Shown piece by piece: positions 9,966 through 16,435 of a DNA stretch of 26,745 nucleotides (position 1 is the first letter of the stretch; the number at the start of each line of letters is the position of its first letter). The stretch comes from Bacteroidales bacterium UBA2939 (lineage in GTDB: Bacteria; Bacteroidota; Bacteroidia; Bacteroidales; P3). The position numbers and the translations under genes were made by a program. The stretch covers positions 10,663 through 37,407 of the forward strand of contig DECD01000033.1 of assembly GCA_002349055.1 (NCBI GenBank). The letters run 5' to 3'. Below the pieces are notes generated by a model. The model was not told the origin of the DNA, made no database searches, and worked only from the letters and a program-made list of their open reading frames with translations.

Positions 9966-9996
9966 TTTGTCAGTTTCAAAAAAGTTCGTATTTTTG
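9966..9996 (+). promoter_or_regulatory. Promoter of the DUF177-rpmF operon
   Basis: TTTG (9966-9969), 19 bases, then TATTTTTG (9989-9996): an ideal Bacteroidota promoter. An AGGAG ribosome-binding site at 10007-10011 follows. Confidence 0.85.
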
Positions 9997-10018
9997 CAAA
10001 CTCAATAGGAGCGTGAAA

Positions 10019-10531
10019 ATGAGCCAGAATGAAGATAGAATAATAAGGTTTAGTGGTTTAAAACCAGGTAAATACACCTATAATTATACCCTAACCGACG
10101 AGTTCTTTGAAGATTGGAAAAACGACGAAATCCGTGGAGGAAAGGTAAAAATCGACGTCGAAATGGAGCGTTTCGAGCACATGTTGATGTTCAAATTCAC
10201 CCTTTCGGGCGAAGTGACGACAATGTGCGACCGCTGTCTGGGCGACATAATAGTTCCGGTGGAAGGCGAAGAGCACCTCTGCGTGCGCTTCAGCGACACC
10301 GAGACCACCGACGACGAAGATGTAGTGGTGCTGCCCGAAAGCGCTTTCGAAATCGACCTCAGCCAATGGCTGTATGAATACGTGGCAGTACGTATCCCCA
10401 TGCAGCACATCCACCCCGACGGAGCCTGCGACCCCGAGGTAACCAAGTACATCATCGACGAAGATGAGCCAGAAGAGAAAAACGATGACGAGATTGACCC
10501 TCGCTGGGAAGCACTGAAGAAACTGAAATAA
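10019..10531 (+). CDS. DUF177 / YceD family protein
   Basis: A 170-residue cytoplasmic protein of the DUF177 (YceD) family, which is encoded next to rpmF in most bacteria and has been linked to 23S rRNA accumulation. The conserved MCDRCLG motif with C70 and C73 is present, followed by the acidic C-terminal half that includes EIDLSQWLYEYV and ends in a Glu/Asp-rich segment and a PRWEALKKLK tail, both usual for the family. ATG 10019 is preferred to GTG 10013: the AGGAG at 10007-10011 is 7 bases before the ATG but only one base before the GTG. rpmF follows after 22 bases. Confidence 0.93.
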   Translation: MSQNEDRIIRFSGLKPGKYTYNYTLTDEFFEDWKNDEIRGGKVKIDVEMERFEHMLMFKFTLSGEVTTMCDRCLGDIIVPVEGEEHLCVRFSDTETTDDEDVVVLPESAFEIDLSQWLYEYVAVRIPMQHIHPDGACDPEVTKYIIDEDEPEEKNDDEIDPRWEALKKLK

Positions 10532-10553
10532 ATAAATAAAAAAAAGTAATAAT

Positions 10554-10739
10554 ATGCCACATCCAAAACACAGATTCTCGCAGACCAGAACGGCCAAGAG
10601 AAGAACGCACGATGCGTTGGAGAGCGCGCAGCTGACGACTTGCAGCAATTGCGGCGCACAAGTAATGTACCACCATGTATGTCCCGAATGCGGATACTAC
10701 AGAGGCAAACTCGCAATCGAAAAGAACGCTGAGGAGTAA
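10554..10739 (+). CDS. rpmF: Ribosomal protein L32
   Basis: A 61-residue component of the large ribosomal subunit. It begins MPHPKHRFSQTRTAKRRTHD, the standard L32 N-terminus, and has a zinc-ribbon with C30-S-N-C33 and C43-P-E-C46. It is the C+ (zinc-binding) form. It is the second gene of the DUF177-rpmF pair. The plsX and fabH genes that follow it in many genomes are absent: a strong terminator comes directly after it. Confidence 0.98.
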   Translation: MPHPKHRFSQTRTAKRRTHDALESAQLTTCSNCGAQVMYHHVCPECGYYRGKLAIEKNAEE

Positions 10740-10760
10740 CCGAGAGTACATGAAAACAAA

Positions 10761-10793
10761 AAAAGGGAGGTTCCGATTGGAACCTCCCTTTTT
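10761..10793 (+). terminator. Bidirectional intrinsic terminator
   Basis: GGGAGGTTCC (10765-10774), loop GATT, GGAACCTCCC (10779-10788), flanked by an A-run on the left and a T-run on the right. It ends rpmF in the plus direction and the Sel1-repeat gene in the minus direction. Confidence 0.92.
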
Positions 10794-10808
10794 CATTATA
10801 TAACCCTT

Positions 10809-13778
10809 TTACAATTCACGTAGCATCTGTTCGGCGGCTTCGATGCCATTCTCGGCGGCAAGGGTGAGCCACTTCTTGGCCTCCTTCTTGTTCTTCTTCA
10901 CGCCATCGCCTGTGGCATACATCTGACCAATGATATAGCAGCAGCGCACGCTGCCGGCTTCGGCACCCTTGAGGAACCACTGCGCGGCCTGCTCCGTGTC
11001 TTCTTTGACATAGACACCTTCTATGTAGCACATTCCAAGAAGATACATGCCGAAAGCGGAGCCATTCTCGGCAGCCTGGGTATAGAGGTTGTAAGCCTTG
11101 CGCGAATTGAGGATGACACCCTCGCCCTCCTCGTAGCAGAGACCCAGGCGGCACATGGCCTCGAGGTTGCCACGGTCGGCCGCCATCTGGTAGAGTTCAG
11201 CAGCACGCTTCTTGTCGAGCGGCACCATCTCGCCACTTTGATGGCTGCCGGCAAGGCGCAGCATGGCCTTGGTGGAACCGGTGGCGACGGCACGGTTGTA
11301 GTATTCAAGGGTCTTCACGGTGTCGCGCTCCACGCCACTCCCCATGGCATAGAAACCGCCAAGGGTCATCATGGCCTCGGCATTGCCGAAGTCGGCAGCG
11401 GAATCGAGATAACGCACCGCCATAGCGGTATCCACCTCACAGCCAACACCCGCCAGGCGGGCCAATCCCAGGAGATTGTAGGCGCGACCATCTTCATTGT
11501 TGGGCGCCAACTGCTCCAGCAGGGCGTAGCCTTGCGCAGGGTCGGCCTCCATACCGGCACCGACAAGCATGGCGAACGCGTATGTGACGTAAGCGTCGGG
11601 GTTGCCATTGCTGGCGGCAGAGACGATATACTCAAGGCCCTTGTCGTATGCTTTCTGGTCGAAGAGCCACGTGCCAATCATATAGTCGCCACGCGGGTCG
11701 TCACCCTTCGATGCCTCGAAATAATAGTAGAGGGCGGAATCGCCGTCCATCGACATTCCCGGCCAGCCATAGTTGAAGTAGTCGCCGATGACACCCATCG
11801 AGCGATAGGAACCTTTGGCTGCCGCCTGTTGGAAATAGGGCAATGCGGCAGCGGTATCTTTTGGCACCGCGATGCCACGGAGATAACTGTCGCCCACATA
11901 ATAGAGACCAGCGGCATTGTCATCACTGATTCCCGCAGCCAAAAGGTAATATTCAAAAGCTTTTGCTGAATCGGGCGCGAGGGTCGAATTACCATAACGG
12001 TAGAAGTCGCCAAGGAAGGCATAACCGTCGCTGATACCCGCCCAACCGGCACGATGATAATAGTCCATGGCCAACGCAGTGTCGGGTTCCACGCCGCGGC
12101 CGTGCTCATAGGCAATGGCCAGCTGCATGAGCGCCAATCCATCGCTCTGCTCGGCAAGACTGTTGAAATAATAGAGGGCGCTGTCGAAATTCTGCTCCTG
12201 CTGGTAGTAATAGCCCAGCCAGTACATGCCATCGCGGTTGCCGGCATAGGCCGAGCGGCGCAGCAAAGCCTGACCTTTGGTCTTGGTGGCCTCGCTGGTA
12301 TCGATGGCACCGCCCAGGTAGATGCGTGCCAGCTGGAAGTCGGATTGCGGGTCGCCGGCAAGTTCATAGTATTTGATGGCTTTCTTGTAGTCTTCGTTGT
12401 TGTCGTAATATTGACCCAGCACGCCATAGCAGCGGGTGGAGCCTTTCTTGCCACCCTCTTCAAGCAGCTTCAGATAGCTCTTCTCGCCTCCGTTCATCAT
12501 CGACAGCTCGGCTTTGTAGATATAGGCGTCATAGTAGGCATTGGCGATAGCCTTGTCGTAGCATTCCATGGCTTTGGCATAGTCGCCGTTGTCGAGATAC
12601 ATCTGTCCGAGACCCACACGCGCCTGCTCGTCGCCCCAGTCGGCGGCCTGCTGGGCATAGCGCATGGAGAGCGCACGGTCATCATCATAATAGTGCCCGG
12701 CAAGCATGGAGGCAGCCTCTTCCGATTCCTGCTCACATGCCTTTTCCAGATAGTATACTGCGCTGTCACTGTTGTTTTGACCGGCATGGTAGCGAGCAAG
12801 GTTAATCATCGAGTAGACATCTTTCTTGCGGGCGCCACGCAGCCAGTAGCGGTAGGCCATGTTGCTGTCGACAGGCGTGAAGAGGCCATAGATATAAGAG
12901 ACGGCGATGGCATCATAGTTGGACGTATAGGGCTCGTCGCCGATTTCCTCGTAGAGCTGAAGCGCACGTTTAGAATCGCGCAAAGTGCTGTCTTTCGCAT
13001 TGGCCAGCAAGTTCGCCTCCATCATCTTGTAGGCGGCGTCGCCATGGTATTTCTCTTTCAGACGGCGGTATTCGGACAAAGCCCCACGCTCGTCGACGGG
13101 CATCCCCCACCCATTCTCCATATAACGGGCATACTCGGCAATTGCCATCGGACTGCCGACGGCCTTGCCCTTCTCAAGCCATTTGACTGCCGTCTTCCGG
13201 TCGCCTTTCAGCAGGAAATATTGGGCCATCAAGCCATATTTGCCACTACAGCATCCCTCGGGAGATTTCTTCAAGTACTGATATCCCTTCTCAATGTCGT
13301 GGGCATAGCCATACTGGCCGATAAGATAACCACGCCCCACAAGTGCAAATGCTTCTTGGCACCCCATCTTCATGGCCTTGTCCAGCAAAGCATGTGCCTG
13401 GTTGTAGTCGCGCTTCACCACGATGCCGTCGAGGTAGCAGATGGCCAGACGATAGACACCATAAGCCGAGCCGCCGTCGGCAGCGGCCTTGCTGAGTCGG
13501 TAGCATTCCGCACTGTCGTGCCCCATCGGACCATAATAGAGTGCAAACCTAGCCAGATGGGCTTTGGCCTCGGCTGTCCCAAGGGCATCGGCCTTGCGGT
13601 AAAGCTCGAGGGCTTTGGCGCTGTCGACAGGCACGCCGTAGCCCGCCTGGTAGCAGTCAGCCAACTCGAACATGGCTTTCACGTCGCCCGAGGCAGCCTT
13701 TTTTTGCAGTTTGTCCACCTGCTGCGCTCCCGCCATCAGGGGGGCAGCAAGCATCATCAGTAGCATAATTCTCTTCAT
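10809..13778 (-). CDS. Large exported Sel1-repeat (TPR-like) protein
   Basis: A 989-residue protein with a signal peptide (1-18, MKRIMLLMMLAAPLMAGA) and then almost nothing but Sel1-like helical repeats of about 36 residues, roughly two dozen in all. Typical units are AMFELADCYQAGYGVPVDSAKALELYRKA near the start and AMCRLGLCYEEGEGVILN near the end. Sel1 repeats are solenoids that bind other proteins; exported ones often act in envelope stress or in signalling between cell surface proteins. No catalytic domain or membrane segment is visible. The repeat edges carry many Tyr residues and the phrase VDTA/PDTA, so neighbouring units look recently duplicated. It stands alone between a terminator and the candidate small RNA. 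Its own promoter could not be placed with confidence. Confidence 0.9.
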   Translation of the reverse strand: MKRIMLLMMLAAPLMAGAQQVDKLQKKAASGDVKAMFELADCYQAGYGVPVDSAKALELYRKADALGTAEAKAHLARFALYYGPMGHDSAECYRLSKAAADGGSAYGVYRLAICYLDGIVVKRDYNQAHALLDKAMKMGCQEAFALVGRGYLIGQYGYAHDIEKGYQYLKKSPEGCCSGKYGLMAQYFLLKGDRKTAVKWLEKGKAVGSPMAIAEYARYMENGWGMPVDERGALSEYRRLKEKYHGDAAYKMMEANLLANAKDSTLRDSKRALQLYEEIGDEPYTSNYDAIAVSYIYGLFTPVDSNMAYRYWLRGARKKDVYSMINLARYHAGQNNSDSAVYYLEKACEQESEEAASMLAGHYYDDDRALSMRYAQQAADWGDEQARVGLGQMYLDNGDYAKAMECYDKAIANAYYDAYIYKAELSMMNGGEKSYLKLLEEGGKKGSTRCYGVLGQYYDNNEDYKKAIKYYELAGDPQSDFQLARIYLGGAIDTSEATKTKGQALLRRSAYAGNRDGMYWLGYYYQQEQNFDSALYYFNSLAEQSDGLALMQLAIAYEHGRGVEPDTALAMDYYHRAGWAGISDGYAFLGDFYRYGNSTLAPDSAKAFEYYLLAAGISDDNAAGLYYVGDSYLRGIAVPKDTAAALPYFQQAAAKGSYRSMGVIGDYFNYGWPGMSMDGDSALYYYFEASKGDDPRGDYMIGTWLFDQKAYDKGLEYIVSAASNGNPDAYVTYAFAMLVGAGMEADPAQGYALLEQLAPNNEDGRAYNLLGLARLAGVGCEVDTAMAVRYLDSAADFGNAEAMMTLGGFYAMGSGVERDTVKTLEYYNRAVATGSTKAMLRLAGSHQSGEMVPLDKKRAAELYQMAADRGNLEAMCRLGLCYEEGEGVILNSRKAYNLYTQAAENGSAFGMYLLGMCYIEGVYVKEDTEQAAQWFLKGAEAGSVRCCYIIGQMYATGDGVKKNKKEAKKWLTLAAENGIEAAEQMLREL

Positions 13779-13836
13779 ATTAGTTTCATTATCATTAGTT
13801 TATAAATATCACCATTTATGGTTAGTCGCTATTTCC

Positions 13837-13856
13837 GCAAAAGGTCGTACTTTTGC
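13837..13856 (+). promoter_or_regulatory. Promoter -7 box inside a small inverted repeat
   Basis: TACTTTTG (13848-13855) matches TAnnTTTG on the plus strand, where no gene follows. No TTTG is found at -33. The box is the right half of an inverted repeat, GCAAAAG (13837-13843) and CTTTTGC (13850-13856), which could be an operator. Confidence 0.45.
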
Positions 13857-13861
13857 ATCCG

Positions 13862-13914
13862 TGTTTTAGGATTAATAACTTTGAGGTCGCTCAGCCAGCG
13901 GCCTCTTTGTTTTT
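13862..13914 (+). ncRNA. Candidate small RNA of about 53 bases
   Basis: A promoter -7 box at 13848-13855 is followed, about 30 bases later, by a terminator hairpin and a T-run, with no reading frame in between and no plus-strand gene downstream. The inferred transcript begins near 13861 and ends near 13914. The start is an estimate from the box. It does not match any small RNA I can name. Confidence 0.4.
13883..13914 (+). terminator. Intrinsic terminator without an upstream gene
   Basis: GAGGTCGCT (13883-13891), loop CAGCC, AGCGGCCTC (13897-13905), nine pairs with one G-U, followed by TTTGTTTTT. On the minus strand the hairpin is followed by AAAGTT, so it works only in the plus direction. 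Confidence 0.7.
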
Positions 13915-13969
13915 CCATACTATATATATAACAGGGAAATCGCCAAATCTCTACAACCCATGTCATTTT

Positions 13970-14809
13970 TTAAGAAAATTTAACTTTCTGGAGGACATAA
14001 AGGCGACAAACACCGAATGTAAGTTTGCGTTGTTTAACGGGCTCAGCGGGCCTCTGTTCCAGATTGTTGACAATACGGAGGAACTCATCTCCCTTGGGAA
14101 AACGGGCAACGCTTTCGGGGAGGTAGGTATAGGCTTCGCGGTTGCCTGCCAGCCTCTTTCCCAGCAGGGGTATGATGCGTTTGGTGTAGAGGTTGTAGAA
14201 GGGGCGGACAAGAGGATTGTCGGGAGTGGACAGTTCGAGGATTACCATAAGTCCGCCGGGCTTCAGCACCCGCAGCATCTCGCTGAGACCTTTCTCCAGA
14301 TGCACAAAATTGCGCACGCCAAAGGCGCAGGTGACAGCATCAAAGCTATCATCATCAAACGGCAGGTTCTCCGCGTCAGCCACACGGAGGTCATACCCCT
14401 CCCCCACCACTTCGTGGCGGTCCCCCTCCCCTGTCTCAGGGGAGGAGCGGCTGACGCATCTGGAACTAACCAACTCCTCCCCTAAGTTAGGGGAGGGGGA
14501 CCAGAGCTTGCTCTGGTGGAGGGGTCTGTCCAAGCCAGCCAACTTATGACGTGCAATGGTCAACATTTCCTCGCTCAAATCCACCCCGATCACCTCACAG
14601 CCGCGTTTCTCCAATTCCACCACCATGTCGCCCGTACCGCAAGCCACATCCAGCACACTTTCCACTTTCCTCTTTCCACTTTCCACTTTCCTCTTTCCAC
14701 TTTCCACTTCCCGCGCCGCACGCTTCCGCCAGCGGCGGTCGAGGCCGAGGGTCATCACGCGGTTCAGCCGGTCGTAGGTGCGGGCTATCTTGTCGAAATC
14801 ATACGCCAT
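13970..14809 (-). CDS. ubiE: Demethylmenaquinone methyltransferase with two in-frame repeat insertions
   Basis: Adds the last methyl group to demethylmenaquinone, using S-adenosylmethionine. The 279 residues carry the family's marks: YDRLNRVMTLGLDRRWRK (12-29), the SAM-binding motif I VLDVACGTGD (52-61), the acidic end of strand 2 (GVDLS, 75-79), AFGVRNF, LKPGGLMVILE and YTYLPESVARFPKG near the C-terminus. Two segments do not belong to the family. Residues 35-51 are a GKRKVES tandem repeat made by a 21-bp DNA repeat. Residues of about 96-139 (PLHQSKLW ... GEG) are encoded by a palindromic element. Both keep the frame, and no catalytic motif is lost, so the enzyme may still work. The gene overlaps menA by 11 bases. 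Confidence 0.93.
   Translation of the reverse strand: MAYDFDKIARTYDRLNRVMTLGLDRRWRKRAAREVESGKRKVESGKRKVESVLDVACGTGDMVVELEKRGCEVIGVDLSEEMLTIARHKLAGLDRPLHQSKLWSPSPNLGEELVSSRCVSRSSPETGEGDRHEVVGEGYDLRVADAENLPFDDDSFDAVTCAFGVRNFVHLEKGLSEMLRVLKPGGLMVILELSTPDNPLVRPFYNLYTKRIIPLLGKRLAGNREAYTYLPESVARFPKGDEFLRIVNNLEQRPAEPVKQRKLTFGVCRLYVLQKVKFS
14395..14525 (-). repeat. Palindromic repeat element inserted in frame in ubiE
   Basis: About 131 bases of nested inverted repeats. Perfect 14-base arms GGTCCCCCTCCCCT (14419-14432) and its complement (14489-14502) are 56 bases apart; outer arms near 14395-14409 and 14514-14525 pair imperfectly (three extra C on the left). Inner hairpins are CTCCCCTG/CAGGGGAG (14426-14444), CTCCCCTAA/TTAGGGGAG (14477-14495) and CCAGAG/CTCTGG (14501-14516). 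Its translation has no counterpart in the UbiE family as I know it. Confidence 0.85.
14656..14710 (-). repeat. 21-bp tandem repeat inside ubiE
   Basis: Two full copies of a 21-base unit (14656-14676, 14677-14697) and a partial third (14698-14710), made of CACTTTC-like subunits. The length is a multiple of three, so the protein gains the heptad GKRKVES repeatedly between the first helix and the SAM-binding strand. Confidence 0.9.
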
Positions 14810-15671
14810 GTATCACACCCATCCACATGCTGAAAAACAAAACCATCAAGAAGGTGGAGATGACCAGCAGAGGAAGCATGAAATCCAACTGGCGGCCTTT
14901 GTATCGCCACACTCCATAGAGATGCCACACGAAAAGGGGAATCGGAAGTCCCCAGAGCAACACCGTGACGGGATACCAATAAAAGCATACCAAGCCTCCC
15001 ACCACCAGGAACGTCTGATACCACTGGGCAGCACGTCGGCCGATGCGCAGAGGCACCGTCTTGCGGATGCCGCGGTCGCTCTCCATGTCACGGATATTGT
15101 TCACGTTGAGCACCGCCACGCTCAACAAGCCCATGCCCACGGCGGGACACAGTAGGAGCTCGTCAAAGTCGAGCGTTTGGGCCACAACGAAATAGCTTCC
15201 CAGCACACTCACCAAGCCGAAGAAGATGAAGACGAACAAATCACCCAGTCCTTTATTGCCGTATGGGTTCTTGCCGAGTGTGTAGTGTGTCGCCGCCCAT
15301 ATTGCAGCGGCGCCCAGCAACAGCAGCCACCAAGGGCTTCCACTCAGCCACACCATAGCAAGCCCACTGAGGGCGCAGAAAACGGCCGTGCCGTTGATGG
15401 CCTTCCACATCTGCTTCACGGTAAGGCCGCCGTCGGCCATGCTATAGTTGGGTCCTTCCCTACCCTCGCCATCCACGCCGCTCAGGTGGTCGCCCAGCTC
15501 GTTGCTAAGGTTGGAAAGAACTTGTAGCGAGCATGCTGTCAGCATCACCAGTACCCACACCCAGTCGCTGCCTCCATGCCGCCCCATAGCCAAAGCACCT
15601 CCGCACACCACGCCCGCCAACGACAGAGGCAATGTCCGCAAGCGCATCGATTTTATAAGAGCTTTTGTCAT
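14799..15671 (-). CDS. menA: 1,4-dihydroxy-2-naphthoate polyprenyltransferase
   Basis: Joins 1,4-dihydroxy-2-naphthoate to a polyprenyl diphosphate, the membrane step of menaquinone synthesis before UbiE. The 290 residues form about eight or nine membrane helices of the UbiA superfamily. The two metal-diphosphate motifs are visible: NLSNELGDHLSGVD (54-67, the NxxxDxxxD region with E58/D61 variants) and LNVNNIRDMESDRG (188-201). The conserved GPxYSMADGGLT-like region (73-84) also fits MenA rather than UbiA. Its 3' end overlaps ubiE by 11 bases, so translation is probably coupled. No promoter is visible directly upstream, where one 9-bp repeat array lies, so it is likely read from upstream genes. 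Confidence 0.96.
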   Translation of the reverse strand: MTKALIKSMRLRTLPLSLAGVVCGGALAMGRHGGSDWVWVLVMLTACSLQVLSNLSNELGDHLSGVDGEGREGPNYSMADGGLTVKQMWKAINGTAVFCALSGLAMVWLSGSPWWLLLLGAAAIWAATHYTLGKNPYGNKGLGDLFVFIFFGLVSVLGSYFVVAQTLDFDELLLCPAVGMGLLSVAVLNVNNIRDMESDRGIRKTVPLRIGRRAAQWYQTFLVVGGLVCFYWYPVTVLLWGLPIPLFVWHLYGVWRYKGRQLDFMLPLLVISTFLMVLFFSMWMGVIHGV

Positions 15672-15677
15672 ATTTTT

Positions 15678-15731
15678 TCTAGTTCTTCTAGTTCCTCTAT
15701 CTAGTTTATCTAGTTCTTCTAGTTTATCTAG
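15678..15731. repeat. 9-bp CTAG repeat array A, between the four-helix gene and menA
   Basis: Plus-strand units TCTAGTTCT, TCTAGTTCC, a 4-base fragment TCTA, then TCTAGTTTA, TCTAGTTCT, TCTAGTTTA and TCTAG. CTAG occurs six times. On the minus strand the array starts with the TAG stop codon of the four-helix gene (15730-15728) and ends 6 bases before the menA start. Confidence 0.93.
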
Positions 15732-16372
15732 AAAGCTATCCCATGTTGTTTCAATATTTCTTTCAATCGTCGGTTCTCCTCTTCAAGGGCAGCAAATTTG
15801 GCGTCCAGCTCTTGACGATAGCCGGTGCGTGCCGAGTGCATACGCTCTTTGATGCCGCCTTCGGTGACAAATCGTTGTTCCAAATGTGCCAGATAGGAGA
15901 CCAACATTTTGTCGGTCATACGGCAAACCGTTATAGCCATGTTGCAGAATTCCTCGGCAGACATCTTCTCGGCAAGTTTCTCATAATCGGCATAATCATA
16001 ATGCTCGCGACAAAAAGAAAGCATACCGTCGAAACGGGGGTGCTTGTTGTCCCACAGCGGCAGCGAATAGCCCTTCAAGTAATCCTCATAGTCCTCGCGC
16101 AACTCACCGATGCTAGCCCTGGCCACATTGAGCAGTTTCAGTTCCATCTCGGTGCTGGTCTTGCCATCCTCGCTGCCTTCCACAATGTTCTGTTTCCCGC
16201 TGCGGGCAGCCTGCACCATCTGGTCTACAGTGCGGTCGCCATAAGGTGGCAGGAAACGCCTACAGAAGACACCCGTCAACTGAACAAGCACATCCGACTT
16301 CTGGTAGAGGTGGAGATTGTGCCAGTTAGCCGTCGGCTTAAAGATAGACTTATAAGGCTTTGAAGACGCCAT
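15728..16372 (-). CDS. Four-helix-bundle protein (S23/IVP-like with suffix domain)
   Basis: A 214-residue cytoplasmic protein related to the four-helix-bundle family of 23S rRNA intervening-sequence proteins, the family that also includes Avd of diversity-generating retroelements. The signature is RTVDQMVQAARSGKQNIVEGS (about 47-67) followed by KTSTEMELKLLNVARASIGEL and DYEDYLKG (71-101). The C-terminal third (about 150-214) corresponds to the suffix domain seen in Bacteroidota members and ends in a probable coiled coil (KFAALEEENRRLKEILKQ). The function of free-standing members is unknown; nucleic-acid binding is suspected. It sits between aspS and menA in the same direction, with a 9-bp repeat array on each side, and its stop codon is the first unit of array A. 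No reverse transcriptase or rRNA gene is near it. Confidence 0.85.
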   Translation of the reverse strand: MASSKPYKSIFKPTANWHNLHLYQKSDVLVQLTGVFCRRFLPPYGDRTVDQMVQAARSGKQNIVEGSEDGKTSTEMELKLLNVARASIGELREDYEDYLKGYSLPLWDNKHPRFDGMLSFCREHYDYADYEKLAEKMSAEEFCNMAITVCRMTDKMLVSYLAHLEQRFVTEGGIKERMHSARTGYRQELDAKFAALEEENRRLKEILKQHGIAF

Positions 16373-16381
16373 AGCAATTAT

Positions 16382-16435
16382 ACTAGTTTTTCTAGATTTT
16401 CTAGTTGCTCTAGTTTAACTAGTTTGTCTAGTTCT
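16382..16435. repeat. 9-bp CTAG repeat array B, between aspS and the four-helix gene
   Basis: Six uninterrupted 9-base units on the plus strand: ACTAGTTTT, TCTAGATTT, TCTAGTTGC, TCTAGTTTA, ACTAGTTTG, TCTAGTTCT. CTAG recurs every 9 bases. On the minus strand the array begins at the TAG stop codon of aspS (16430-16428) and ends 10 bases before the four-helix start. Confidence 0.95.

Noticed and set aside
12054..13763. A 569-residue plus-strand frame opposite the Sel1 gene
   Set aside because: Its translation has no domain signature, while the minus strand shows regular Sel1 repeats across all of it.
15678..16435. The 9-bp arrays as a CRISPR array
   Set aside because: The units are 9 bases with no spacers, and no cas gene is near.
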